From assembly GCF_024166365.1 (NCBI RefSeq), contig NC_064831.1, forward strand, positions 32,866,768 to 32,930,767: a stretch of DNA of 64,000 nt, given 5' to 3'. Positions 1 to 10,739 of this stretch are shown piece after piece. The translations under genes and the position numbers were made by a program. Under the pieces are notes generated by a model that made no database searches, was not told where the DNA came from, and saw only the letters and a program-made list of their open reading frames with translations. Positions within the stretch are counted from its first letter, which is position 1; the number at the start of each line of letters is the position of its first letter. The stretch is from Elephas maximus indicus. Taxonomy: Eukaryota > Chordata > Mammalia > Proboscidea > Elephantidae.

Positions 1-677
1 AACGGCACCATCTAGGGGCCGCTCAACTAATTGCAAGCTCGTCATGTTAAAACACAGAAGAGAATCCTTAGATACCTAGAGGTTTTAACCCACAGAGGTT
101 AAAAGATTTGCCTAATCTCACATATGAAGATTTAATGCTAGAATTCTCACCTTCCATGCAGGACACACGAGTTCAATTCTGGCCAAAGACCCTCAAGCAC
201 AACCACTGCCTGTCTTGTCCATCGGTATAGACTTATATGTTGCTATAATGCTGACTGGAGTTTTCAGACTAAGAAAGACTAAGAAGAAGAGCCTGGCTTT
301 CTAGAAATAAAAGCCTGACAATCTACTTTCAGAAATCAGCAGGTGAAAACCCTATAGATATTCATATATATAGTAAAATAGGGGCACAGATACAGATTCT
401 TCTTAGACATAACCAAACACCTTACAGGATTGGTTTTTGGGGTCTGAAGGACTAGGACCATAGTCTCATGGAACATGGTGGTCAGTTGGCATGATATAGT
501 TCATAAAGTTATGTTCTACATCATAGTTTGGTGAGTAGTGTCCAGGGTCTTAAAAGCTTGTGAGCAGCCATCTAAGATACAACTATTGGTCTGTATTCGT
601 CCAGAGGAAAAGAGAAGGAAACCAAAGACTCAAAGAGGAAATCAGTATACAGGACTGATAGTGTACATGAACCACAG
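1..677 (+). mobile_element. Old L1 3' UTR, left part (split by ERV)
   Basis: From about 420 onward the sequence aligns by eye to the L1 3' UTRs elsewhere in this window (13500-14250, 53870-54640, 56470-57240). The shared phrases are 'ggtcttaaaa...agcagccatctaagat' and 'ttggtctgtattcg'. It continues at 4584 after the inserted provirus. Bases 1-400 are weaker and may belong to the same old element. There is no reading frame worth calling. Confidence 0.6.
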
Positions 678-1256
678 TCTTAGGCTGGGTTCTCCAGAGA
701 AGCAAAACCCGTGAAGTGCGGATGGATGGATGGACAGACGGGCGGATGGACAGATAGATTTTGTATACATGAGTTGGAATTGACTCATGTATATATACAT
801 AAAGAGATTTATCTCAAGGAAATGGCTTAAATGGTGGTAAAAAAAAAAAAAAAAAGGCTGGCAAATCCCAAATCCATGGGACAGGAGCCAAGGTGGCAGT
901 TTCTCCTGGCTCACGTAGCTGCAAGAGCTGACAAACCCAGTATCAACAGATCAGGTCCCAGGCTGCTGGCTCACAGGCTGTGGAGGCCAGTGAATCCCAA
1001 GATCAGCAGGCAGTATGGCAGGCCACTCCCTCAAGTCCCAGGAACTGGAGGTCAGATGGTGACAAGCCAGATGCAGAATCGAGAGAGAAGAAAAACCAGT
1101 GAGCTTTGGATGATCACATCATGGAGGTGATTACATTACAGCACAAAATGAGGATAACTGTGTCATTATATAACTTCCAAATTACATCATTACATAACTG
1201 CCAAACGAAGAATCATGTCCCAGCCAAGTTGATACACAACCTTAACCATCACAGTC
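678..1256 (-). repeat. 3' LTR of the ERVL-like relic
   Basis: This is the left LTR in window coordinates, 3' in element orientation. It matches the block at 3757-4583 through phrases such as 'atttatctcaaggaaatggct' and 'cacaggctgtggaggc'. It contains a GGAT-rich microsatellite at about 719-760 and an A-run at 839-856. The terminal dinucleotide next to 677 is mutated. Confidence 0.6.
719..760. repeat. Degenerate (GGAT)n microsatellite
   Basis: Four perfect GGAT units are followed by degraded ggac/ggcg units inside the LTR. The second LTR copy has GA repeats at the equivalent place, so the tract expanded independently in each copy. Confidence 0.8.
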
Positions 1257-1302
1257 CACCCTTTGTCAACTTGGCACCTGTACACATCTCCTCAAACCAT
1301 AC

Positions 1303-1466
1303 TAAAAACCCAAACCCGTTGCTGTCGAGTCAATTCCAACTCATAGCGACCCTATAGGACAGGGTAGAACTGCCCCGTAGGCTTTCCAAGGAGCAGCTGG
1401 TGGATTTGGACTGCCAATAGTTTGGTTAGCAGCTGAGCTCTTAACCACTGCACCACTAGGGCTCCT
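1303..1466 (-). mobile_element. AfroSINE, tRNA-derived
   Basis: This is the reverse complement of the window's common SINE. It runs from an A-rich tail and 'aacccgttgctgtcgagtc' at the left to a tRNA-like head ('gagccctagtggtgcagtgg' on the minus strand) at the right. It lies in the interior of the ERVL-like relic. Confidence 0.85.
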
Positions 1467-1589
1467 TAAACCATAGACAATCTCTAAAGACAGTTACAAA
1501 CTCATACTTGCACTTACATGATACAACTAACATGCATACAACCAAAAATGCACTAGCCTCGCATACATCTTATATGTGAAGAAAACAAA

Positions 1590-3700
1590 AATATTGGATG
1601 CACACATCCAAGGAAGAAATGCACATAACAACTACAGTCCTGGTTTCTGCAACTGGTCATGTGGTCATGACGTATTTAGAACTACTTTTTTCTACCACCC
1701 ATTCCGTATTCCCTTTGCCGTCAGCAGATGCCTCAGCTGGCCGTGGTTCTTTGCCTAGTGGGGTAAACCAAGCCTTTAGGTCGGAATTGGGTTGCTGTAG
1801 TTTTTCATTGGCTTTAATCACAGGGAATGATAGCACTAAGAGATGTCCTAAGGGCTCTCCTGCATTCCAGACATACTCTTCTTTACTTCATTTATGTAAT
1901 ATCAGTCTGATTTCACCTTGATAATCAGGATCAATCACACAAACCAACACAGTAACTCCCTTCTTTGCCTGTTTATCCAGAGGCATGAGGAGCCCAAATT
2001 AGCTGGGTGGCATTATTAATTTCCAATTCAATGGAATCATTGTGTCTCCTAGTGGGAGCATTCCTCCCTTTGGAACTAAGACTTCTAGACCTGCAAATCA
2101 TAGTGTTATGGGGATAGGAACAAAAATTTCGTGCGTGAGTCAACTAAGGGTAATAGTGAATGGTGCCACTCCCTATTCCACCCTGTGATTCCTAGACCCA
2201 GGAATCCTGGCTATGGGAGAAACAGCACCACATATTGGATGCTATCCATTGCAGTAACCATGCCTACCTTGTTTTTGTCAGTTGAATGCCACCACTTGGC
2301 CCATACCACCACTGTATCCAGTCAGCCCCATTGTAGATAGGTGTCTTAATTCAGTTAGGGCAATTCCCTCTTTCAAATCTGATTTATATAAAATAGCAAT
2401 CACAGCAGTCTTCAGAAACCCTGGAGCTCTCTTCACAAATTTGTTCCTCACAGTTGTGGTAAAAGGTGTGTTCCCTTGGCATTCTGTGTGTGGGTCTTTG
2501 GGTCTAACCTGATAAATCCATTCTAACATGCCAATTTCCCTAAGCTTTTAGATAGCAACACAGATCTGTCTGATACTGGATTTAGTATAAGCAGTCACGT
2601 AATCCATGCTTCAGTGAACCAACCAAATAAACTATTGAATCCTTTCTTAACCTCTCAAGCTGAAACACTGAATGAAGAATCTGTGCTTAGCAGGCCCATA
2701 TCAGTAAACGCAGACTGAAGCAACTTTATGTTCCTCACCCCGTTATTCCACATCCTTAATAGCCATTCCCACACATACTCCCCAGGTTTCTGTTTGTACA
2801 TACTAGAAAAGTCAGGTAGTTCTTTTGGGGTGTAGTGTGACTCCTCCTAGGTCACACTTTGTACTTCACCTTTTGGGACTCACTGGGACTTTAGTTATCG
2901 ATCTAGAAGCAAAAATGGTTGGTGGGGATGTGTTTTGAGAGCATTCAGCAATGTCTTGTAAAGCATCTGCCTCAGGCAAAGCCCCAGGCAATGACTCAGA
3001 TGCTGCCCCATGTGATAGACAAAGGCTCTCTGACACAGCAGGATTAATCTCATCAGTTCGAGGCAGAGGGGCTAAGTTTTTACTATGGAGGGTGGTTTAG
3101 CAGACAAAGATGAAGTAATCTCTTCAGATGGGAATGGAGGGCTGGTTCTGTTGGGAGGAGTGCATCAATGAAATTTAGGGGCTCATTGTCCCCAGCATCC
3201 TGATTATCTGCCTGTATGTCCCCATCCCAAGTTTCAGTCAATGCTCTTACTTTAACTTCAGGCACTGTTCAAGGTTGGGAATGCGGTTGGTGTTGTAATT
3301 CAGCCACTCTTATAATAAGACTCTGGGTTTGGTTGTCAGCAATATCACCTTTATTACTACAAGAAATAAGGCTTTATTTTAGGGCACAAGTGACAACTTT
3401 GAGGTCATTTATGCAACAATTGAACTGTGATTCTGAAGCCTTGAGCTCATCTCTTTCACCACTTTGGCAAGATAGTACCAACCAACCAGCCTCCTTATAC
3501 TTCTCATTCTGACGAAATTGCAGGAAAGTATCAAACGTATGATCACCCAATGCCTCACCTCTCACAAATACTTATCTATTGGAGGTGGTATTTTGCATAT
3601 TTCTATTGCCACCTTACACCATGGATTAGCAGTGCCCTCTTTGTTACTGGAAACAGAGTCATCAACTTCTTTAAGACTAACCAGACTTGAGAACTAATTT
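1590..3700 (-). pseudogene. Decayed ERVL-like internal region with dUTPase-like segment
   Basis: Read on the minus strand, about 2095 down to 1690 encodes a stop-interrupted protein segment. It includes DPDYQGEI (1909-1932), a good match to the conserved Asp/Tyr/Gly motif of dUTPases, followed by an in-frame stop at 1888-1890. ERVL-class endogenous retroviruses are known to carry a dUTPase, which supports the class assignment. Stretches at 2278-2529 and 3083-3265 remain open on the minus strand but I cannot assign a domain. All frames are broken, so no product is expected. Confidence 0.5.
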
Positions 3701-3756
3701 AGAAAACTCATTCTTACAATATTGTTTTTTTAGAATCACTCTCCATGCCAAATGTC

Positions 3757-4583
3757 TTAGCCTGGGTTCTCTAGAGAAGCAAAATCATTGAAGTGTGTGT
3801 ATATAACTTACAGAGAGAGAGAGAGGGAAACCCTGGTGGTGTAGTAGTTAAGTGCTACAGCTGCTAACCAAAAGGCCAGCAGTTCGAATCCACCAGGTGC
3901 TCCTTGGAAACTATGGGGCAGTTCTGCTCTGCCCTATGGGGTTGCTATGAGTCAGAATCGACTTGATAGCAGCAGGTTGTAGAGAGAGGCAGAGAAAGGG
4001 AGAGAGCAAAAGATTTATCTCAAGGAAATGGCTCATGTGATTGTAGAGGCTGTCAAATCCATGAGTGAGTTGTCAGGCTGGAGGCTCCTCCTGACTCACG
4101 TAGCTGTAGGGGCTGACAAACTGAAGATCAGCAGATCAGACAGCAGGCTGTGGTTCATGAGCTGCAGAGGCTGACTAATCCAAGATCGGCAGGTAAGACA
4201 ACAGGCTACTGACTCACAGGCTGTGGAGGCTGACGAATCTCAAGATCAGCAGACAATATGGCAGGCCACTGCCTCAAGTCCCAAGAACCAGAAGTCATAT
4301 GATGACAAACTGGATGCAAGATCCAGAGAGAGCAAAAACTAGCAAGCTTTCTCAGAACTTCCATGTATATTGGATGTGGGCCACACCCCCGAGGAAACAC
4401 CCATTACAACTGCTTGACTGATCACATCAGATCACATCATGGAGGTAATTACATTATATCACAAAATGGAGGATAACTATATCATTACATAACTGCCAAA
4501 TTACATCATTATGTAATTGTCAAGCCACTGAGAATCATGGCCCAGCCAAGGTGACACACTGACACACAACCTTAACCATCACA
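3757..4583 (-). repeat. 5' LTR of the ERVL-like relic
   Basis: This is the right LTR in window coordinates. It shares its body with 678-1256 but is longer because an AfroSINE (3826-3979) and GA repeats are inserted. On the minus strand the 5' end is TGTGATGGTTAAGG at 4583 and the 3' end is GGCTAAGACA near 3757, giving the TG...CA ends typical of retroviral LTRs. Confidence 0.6.
3826..3979 (+). mobile_element. AfroSINE inside LTR
   Basis: The copy is complete. It has the tRNA-like head with an A-box region ('tggtgtagtagttaag'), an excellent B box 'agttcgaatcc' at 3891-3901, and the tail 'gctatgagtcagaatcgact'. It splits the GA-repeat part of the LTR, so it is younger than the provirus. Confidence 0.9.
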
Positions 4584-5117
4584 CACGGCCTCATGTACCT
4601 TGAGACGAGAAGATTTAGATGGTGCCCAACTACCACTACCGACCGTTCTGATCAGGGCCACAATAGATGAACCCCAGTGGAATGGGAGAAAAATGTGGAA
4701 CAGAACCTCAGATTTCTAAAGGAAAAAAAAAAATGTACTGGGCTAATTGAGATTGGAGGACTCTCTGAGACTATTGCTCTGAGATACTCTTTAAGCCTTA
4801 AACTGATACTGGTCCTTTAGGTCACCTTTAGTTAAATAACAGATTGGCTCACAAAATAAAGAATATCACTCATGAGTACTGTGCTTCTTTAAAAAATCAT
4901 CTGTATGAATCCAAATGGTCAACAAGTTACTTTAAAACAAAGAGAATGTAAGTGGGCAGGGAAACTAGATTAATAGAAATGGAAGAAACAGACCGGAAGT
5001 ATGAAAAATGTTTACACGTTGTGAAAAATGTAAGCAACGTCACTGAACAGTTAGTGTAGAAATTATTGAATGGAAACCTAAACTGCTGTATAAACCTTCA
5101 CCAAAAACACAATAAAA
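4584..5117 (+). mobile_element. Old L1 3' UTR, right part
   Basis: This continues the L1 of 1-677 beyond the provirus: 'agatggtgcccaact', then 'gtgaaaaatgtaagcaacgtcactgaacag', and finally the terminal 'cttcaccaaaaacacaataaaat' ending in an A-rich tail. The other L1 3' ends here show the same order and the same terminal AATAAA-like signal. Confidence 0.7.
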
Positions 5118-5690
5118 TATTTAGAAAAGAAAAAGATCCTGTTAAGTTAAATCGGCTCAAAATGAAAAAGAGAAACATCATTTTGAACAACTTTTTGTTA
5201 CAGCAAGCCAATAAAAATTAGTAATTAAAAAAAAAAAACCCTGTAGACCCACGAGTCAGGGAAAGACTCAGTGGCAGCTAACAACAAGCTCACATAGTTA
5301 CTGGCAGAGCCAGTAAAACCTAGCTCTACTGATTCCCAAGCCACTAGTGATCCAATTCTCTTTAGCTGTGAAACAAGTAGAATTAATCTGTTTTATTGGC
5401 CTATGAAAGTTGCAACTTCTCAGATAAAATACTTATGATTAGGAAGAGTTGCACAGAATTAATTGAAGTCTTCAGTTTCTTTAAAGGAGAAAAGTAAAGA
5501 CTTGCTCAGCTTCTGAATTTTGTTTAGACAATTTATATTGAAGTTACCTAGAAACAAAACATTAACTGATCCATTAATGGTGATTTCTTTTTCTGTTTAA
5601 TGGGAAATTTTTTAATGCTTGGAACATCAGACATTATAAAGGTTTGTCTGTAGGGCTGTGCTCTTGTAGTAGCAAAACAATTATAAACCT
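5118..5690. other. AT-rich stretch, no gene seen
   Basis: No coding signal is visible. A short SINE or RTE tail-like relic ('acgagtcagggaaagactc...ggcagctaacaacaa') lies at about 5240-5290 behind an A-run. The remainder is unassigned AT-rich sequence. Confidence 0.5.
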
Positions 5691-5703
5691 AGATTTTCAT
5701 ACA

Positions 5704-5868
5704 AAACCAAAACCAAACCCATGGCTGTCGAGTTGATTCCAACTCATAGTGACCCTGTAGGACAGAGTAGAACTGCCCCATAGAACTTCCAAGGAGCAGC
5801 TGGTGGATTCAAACTGCCAGCCTTTTGGTTAGCAGCCAAGCTCTTAACCAATGTGCCACCTAGGGCCC
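5704..5868 (-). mobile_element. AfroSINE with target-site duplication
   Basis: This is a minus-oriented SINE copy with an A-rich tail at the left. It is flanked by a 12-bp direct repeat with one mismatch (gattttcataca at 5692-5703, gattttcacaca at 5869-5880), which proves retroposition into this site. Confidence 0.9.
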
Positions 5869-6026
5869 GATTTTCACACAAATGTAGCAGAAAACACTCT
5901 TTTTAGTACTTTGGAGTGTGATTGATGAAACCAATCACTGTTAATAAATTTATATATCAGAATCTGGGGCATATTCTGAATATTTTTAAAGAGATCCTAA
6001 ATGTACCTATGCATTTGAATTATGGT

Positions 6027-6360
6027 GTTGACAGAGAATATTGAACATACCATGGACTGCCAGAAGAACGAACAAATCTATCTTGGAGGAAGTACAACTA
6101 GAATGCTCCTTAGAAAGAGGATGGTGAGACTTTGTCTCACTTATTTTGGACATGTTACTAGAAGGGACCAGTCCTTAGAGAAGGACATTCTACTTGGTAA
6201 AGTAGAGGGTCAGCGAAGAAGAGGAAGACTGTCAATGAGATGGATTGACACAGTGGTTGCAACAATGGGCTCAAACAGCAACAGTTATGAAGGAGGCACA
6301 AGGCTGGGCAACATTTTGTTCTGCTATACATATGCTATGAGTCGGAATCAGCTGTTTAGG
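6027..6360 (+). mobile_element. RTE-type LINE, 3' end
   Basis: An open stretch encodes the C-terminal part of an RTE-clade reverse-transcriptase ORF: basic, with 'RLCLTYFGHVTRRDQSLEKDILLGKVEGQR' character followed by RGR..MRWID. The end carries 'gctatgagtcggaatca', the tail shared with the AfroSINEs in this window. It is 5'-truncated, as RTE copies usually are. The longer copy at 47193-49705 is the same family in the opposite orientation. Confidence 0.8.
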
Positions 6361-6584
6361 CAACAGTTGTGCCTAAACCATGGGTTTTTGGGGGTTTTTT
6401 AACCTTCAAATACTGCAAATTAGGAAATAATGAAATATTTTTCAGGAGAAGTAATGATTCAAATTCAGAATTCAAAAAGGAATATTATGTATTAGTTTTG
6501 TATTTACTCTTAACCAAAACTGACAATACTAATACCAAAATATTGGCCTGTCGCTCGTTCTTCTTTACAATTTTTTTTAAAAAA

Positions 6585-7978
6585 GGGGGGAGGCGAGGCC
6601 GAGATGGCAGAGTAGTCAGACATTTCAAGTGATCCCTCTTACAACAAACACCTGAAAAAACAAGTGAAATGATTATATATATAACAAGCTAGGAGCCCTG
6701 AACATCGAAGTCAAAGATAGAAAATGCTGAGCGGCAGGGGTAGGGAGAGACAGTTCGGAAGCAGCGAAGGGTTGCCAGACCTGACTTGACGGGAACCCTC
6801 AGGCACAATCCCCTAGAGGGATTGCAGTGGGGCTGGTGGTAGTGTTCCAGATGCAGCTTCCTCAGCGAGATACAGTGAACCACACAGCCGACTCACATCT
6901 CCAGAACCAAAGAATGACAGTTTCAGCAAAAGCTAAGTACTTGCATTTATTTTACCGTGCCCCTAGCCCCAAAACCAGCTTCAGTGGCTGTCAATTTCCC
7001 TGGGCCTGAAATAGGTCCTGCTGTGTGTCCTGAGCCGTTCTCCCAGCCTTGGAGAAGGAATAAACTAACAGTTGGGGAAAAGATAATCTGCCAGCTCCAC
7101 TAAGCTGGGGAGCTCAGGACAGAAGCAGCTCCTGTCCAGGCACAAACGATCCACAGACTTTGAACCCCTTTCACCCCTGTATGGACTTTTGTGGGCCCAT
7201 TTCAAGAAAATAGGCCCTTGTTGGCAGACTGCAACTGTTTCAGCTGTGTGGTGGAGAGGTGGGTTTTTGATGTTTGACACCACTTCACCTATTAAACAGG
7301 GTCCTCACCAACCCACATTAGGGGCCTAAGGACTGGTGGGTCCACCCATGTCACCTAGCCACCCACAACAGGGGTCCAAGGATAAGTGGCACCTGCCAGT
7401 CCTTAAAACCAAAAACATTGGGTGCCCATGGTCAGGCTGCAGAACTGACCCACCTGTGCACTCTAGGGAACAGGGACATGCTTTCCTCACAGACACACAG
7501 AGCATGACCCCCTGATGCAACCAGTTACCTGTGCCTACACCGATCACCCCTGCCCCTCTAAGACTGTAGGACAGAGCCTGTACCACATACTTGATGACCC
7601 TCTATCTGGACACCTGAGCTGAATCCATACAAGAAAAGCGAATGGACTCCAAGGCTTATATACCTGGTAACAGCTCCAGCCATCTGGTGATAGGACAATA
7701 GAGCTTCAAAGGTAAAAATAATCAAGTTAGCTCAGTCAAGCAGCCTGTTTGGGCATATCAAAACAAAACAAAGCAAGAAGCTAGGATACAGTACCAAACC
7801 AAAACGGAAACCCTGGTGGCATAGTGGTTAAGTGCTATGGCTGCTAACCAAAAGGGTAGTTCGAATCTACCAGGTGCTTCTTGGAAAGTCTATGGGGCAG
7901 TTCTACTCTGTCCTATATGGTCACTATGAGTTGGAATCGACTTGACAGCAGTGGAGACAACAGTCAATATCAAATCAC
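6585..7978 (+). promoter_or_regulatory. L1 copy A 5' UTR
   Basis: This GC-richer leader aligns along its length with 50243-51560 of L1 copy C. Shared phrases include 'gagctcaggacagaagc' and 'ctaagactgtaggacagagcctgtaccaca'. In L1 elements this segment carries the internal promoter. It differs completely from the C-rich tandem leader of the L1 at 32301, so two promoter types are present. Open frames within it are not credible genes. Confidence 0.65.
7807..7950 (+). mobile_element. AfroSINE in L1 5' UTR
   Basis: This copy runs from 'ggaaaccctggtggcatagtgg' to 'gagttggaatcgacttgacagc' and interrupts the leader just ahead of ORF1. L1 copy C lacks it at the matching place (about 51530), confirming that it arrived after this L1. 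Confidence 0.85.
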
Positions 7979-8900
7979 ATGAAGAAGCAGACCATGATCG
8001 CTTCAACAAGCTCTAAAAACAAAGAATCAAGGAATCTTCTGGATGAAGGTGCCTTCCTGGAATTACCAGATGTAGAACACAAAAGATTAATATACAGAAT
8101 TCTTCAAGACACCAGGAATGAGATCAGGCAAAACGCAGAACAAGCCAAGGAACACACAGATAAAGCAGTTGAAGAAATTAAAAAGATTACTCAAGAACAT
8201 AATGAAAAAGTTAATAGACTGCAAGAATCGATAGAGGGACAGCAATCAGAAATTCAGAAGATTAACAATAAAATTACAGAATTAGACAACTCAATAGAAA
8301 GTCAAAGGAGCAGAATTGAGCAAGTGGAAGGCAGAATTAGACTGAAGATAAAACATTTGGCACCAATATATTCAAAGAAAAATCAGATAAAAGAATTTTA
8401 AAAAATGAAGAAATCATATGGGATGGTATCAAGAGAAATAACCTACAAGTGATTGGAGTATCAGAACAGGGAGGGATAACAGAAAATACAGAGAGAATTG
8501 TTGAAGATTTGTTGGCAGAAAACTTCCGTGATATCATGAAAGATGAGATATCCAAGATGCTCATCGAAATGCACATAAGGTAGATCTCAAAAGAAAGTCA
8601 CCAAGACATATTATAATCAAATTTCCTAAAACCAAAGATAGAGAATTTTAAGAGCAGCTAGGGATAAACAAAAAGTTACCTACAAAGGAGAGTCAATAAG
8701 AAAAAGCTCAGACTACTCGGCAGAAACCATGTAGGCAAGAAGGCAATGGGATGACTTATATAAAGCATTGAAGGAAAAAAATTGCCAGCCAGGAATCATA
8801 TATCCAGAAAAACTGAAGGTGAAATTAGGACATTTCCAGAAAAATGGAAGTTTAGGGAATTTTTAAAAGCCAAACCAAAATACAAGAAATACTATAGGGA
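7979..8900 (+). pseudogene. L1 ORF1 relic
   Basis: The first 140 codons (7979-8401) are open and begin MKKQTMIAS. They form a lysine- and glutamate-rich coiled coil (about residues 40-130), as expected for the ORF1 RNA-binding trimer protein. After a frameshift near 8400 the conserved central part continues in another frame (VEDLLAENF near 8495), and the C-terminal basic part is broken by several stops. It is not functional. Confidence 0.8.
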
Positions 8901-9339
8901 GTTATCTGGTTAGAACATCAATAATATCAGGTATCAACCCAAGACTAGAACACAGGACAGAGCAACCAGATGTCAAGCCAGATAGGGAAATCACAAAAAC
9001 AAATCAAGATAAAAAATGCTCAAAACAGGGAAACAGCGATGTCATTAGGTAAAAGATTGTAACATTAAAACAATAAAAAGGGACTAAAAAATGTAGACAG
9101 AGAGCTTTCATGTGGAGAGGAAGTCAAGGCAATAAAAGAAATAAAAGCTTTAAACGTAGAAAAATAGGGATAGATATTAAGGTAACCACAAAGGAGGTTA
9201 ACGATCCTCATCCTCAAAATAAAATACAAGGAAAAATAAAGACTCAGCAAAAACAAAATCAACGACAACAAATAAGAGGAAAAGACAATATATAAAGATA
9301 AACTACTCAGCACAGAAAATTAAGTGGGTAAAAAAAACA

Positions 9340-10228
9340 TCAAAATGACAACACTAAACTCATAAAAATTACACTGAATGTAAATGGACTAAATGCACCA
9401 ATAAAGAGAGTGGCAGAATGGGTTAAAAAAACACGATCTAGCTACATGCTGCCCACAAGAGACACACCTTAGACTTAAAGACACAAACTAAAACTCAAAG
9501 GATGGAAAACAATATATCAAGCAAACAACAATCAAAAAAGAGCAGGAGTGGCAATATTAATTTCTGACAAAATAGACTTTAAAGTTAAATCTACCACAAA
9601 GGATAAGGAAGGACACTATATGATGGTTAAAGAGACAATATACCAGGATATAACCATATTAAATATTTATGTACCCAGTGACAGGGCTGCAAGATACATA
9701 AAACAAACTCCAACAGCATTGAAAAGTGAGGTAGACAGGTCCACAATAGTTGTAGGAGACTTCAACACACCACTTTCAATGATGGAAAGAACATCCAGAA
9801 AGAAGCTCAATAAAGACATGGAAGAGCTAAATGCCACAATCAACCACCTTGACCTCATTGACATATACAGAACACTCCACCCAACAGCAACCAAGTATAC
9901 TTTCTTTTCCAGTGCACATGGAACATTTTCTAGAATAGACCACATATTAGGTCCTAAAGCAAGCCTTAACAGAATCCAGATCATCAAAATATTACAAAGC
10001 ATCTTCTCTGACCATAAGGCCATAAAAGTAGAAATCAATAGCAGAAAAAGCAAGGAAAAGAAATCAAACACTTGGAAACTGAACAATACCGTGCTCAAAA
10101 ACGACTGGGATATAGAAGACATTAAGGATGGAATAAAGAAATTCATGGAATCCAATGAGAATGAAAACAATTCCTATCAGAACCTTTGGGACACAGCAAA
10201 AGCAGTGCTAGGAAGTCAATTTATATGA
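9340..10228 (+). pseudogene. L1 ORF2 endonuclease domain relic
   Basis: 9548-10228 is open for 226 codons and carries the apurinic-like endonuclease motifs: GDFNTPL, SRIDHIL and SDHKAI. Upstream the 'QETHL'-type region near 9450 is broken by stops. The fragment is recognisable but cut off from the reverse transcriptase by further stops and an AfroSINE. Confidence 0.85.
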
Positions 10229-10560
10229 ATAAATGCACACATCTAAAAGAAGAAAGGGCAAAATCAAAGAATTATCTTTACAACTTGAACAAATACAAAG
10301 CAACAAAAGAAACCCTTAGGCACCAGAAGAAACCAAATAATAAAAATTAGAGCAAAATTAAATGAAATAGAAAACAGAAAAACAATTGAAAGAGTTAACA
10401 AGACCAAAAGCTGGTTCTTTGAAAAGATTAACAAAATTGATAAACATTTGGCAGAACAAAAAAAAAGAGAACAGGAAAGGAAGCAAATAACCCGAATAAG
10501 AAATGAGATGGGCGATATCACAACAGACCCAACTGAAATTAAAAGAATCATATCAGATTA

Positions 10561-10727
10561 AACCCACTGCCATCAAGTCGATTCCGACTCATAGTGACCC
10601 TATAGTGACCCTATAGGACAGAGTAGAACTGCCCCATAGAGTTTTCAAGGAGCACCTGATGGATTCGAACTGCCGACCTTTTTGGTTAGCAGCTGTAGCA
10701 CCTAACCACTACGCCACCAGGGTTTCC
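10561..10727 (-). mobile_element. AfroSINE with perfect 12-bp target duplication
   Basis: The minus-oriented SINE is flanked by catatcagatta at 10549-10560 and 10728-10739. It splits the L1 ORF2 between the endonuclease and reverse-transcriptase parts. An 11-bp internal tandem duplication (atagtgaccct, 10591-10601 and 10602-10612) is peculiar to this copy. Confidence 0.95.
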
Positions 10728-10739
10728 CATATCAGATTA

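Larger units (their letters stand above)
678..4583 (-). mobile_element. ERVL-like provirus relic with two LTRs
   Basis: Two related LTR-like blocks, 678-1256 and about 3757-4583, lie in the same minus orientation and flank a roughly 2.5-kb internal segment. On the minus strand the LTR starts TGTGATGGTTAAGG and ends in a GAGAACCCAG-type terminus. The element sits inside an L1 3' UTR whose two halves rejoin at 677/4584, so it is a complete insertion rather than a chance pairing. The interior is full of stops but retains dUTPase-like similarity. The short interior, with no reverse transcriptase seen, fits a MaLR-like or internally deleted ERVL element. An AfroSINE lies in each half. Confidence 0.65.

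Noticed and set aside
3891-3901. tRNA gene suggested by A and B boxes
   Set aside because: The boxes belong to AfroSINE heads. The same unit recurs about twenty times with SINE bodies and tails, and no cloverleaf with a proper acceptor stem is seen.
7065-7586. Cysteine-rich minus-strand open frames
   Set aside because: They are antisense to the L1 5' UTR; the related leader at 50243 does not keep the same frames.
9667-10170. 167-codon minus-strand open frame
   Set aside because: It is the antisense shadow of the L1 endonuclease domain.
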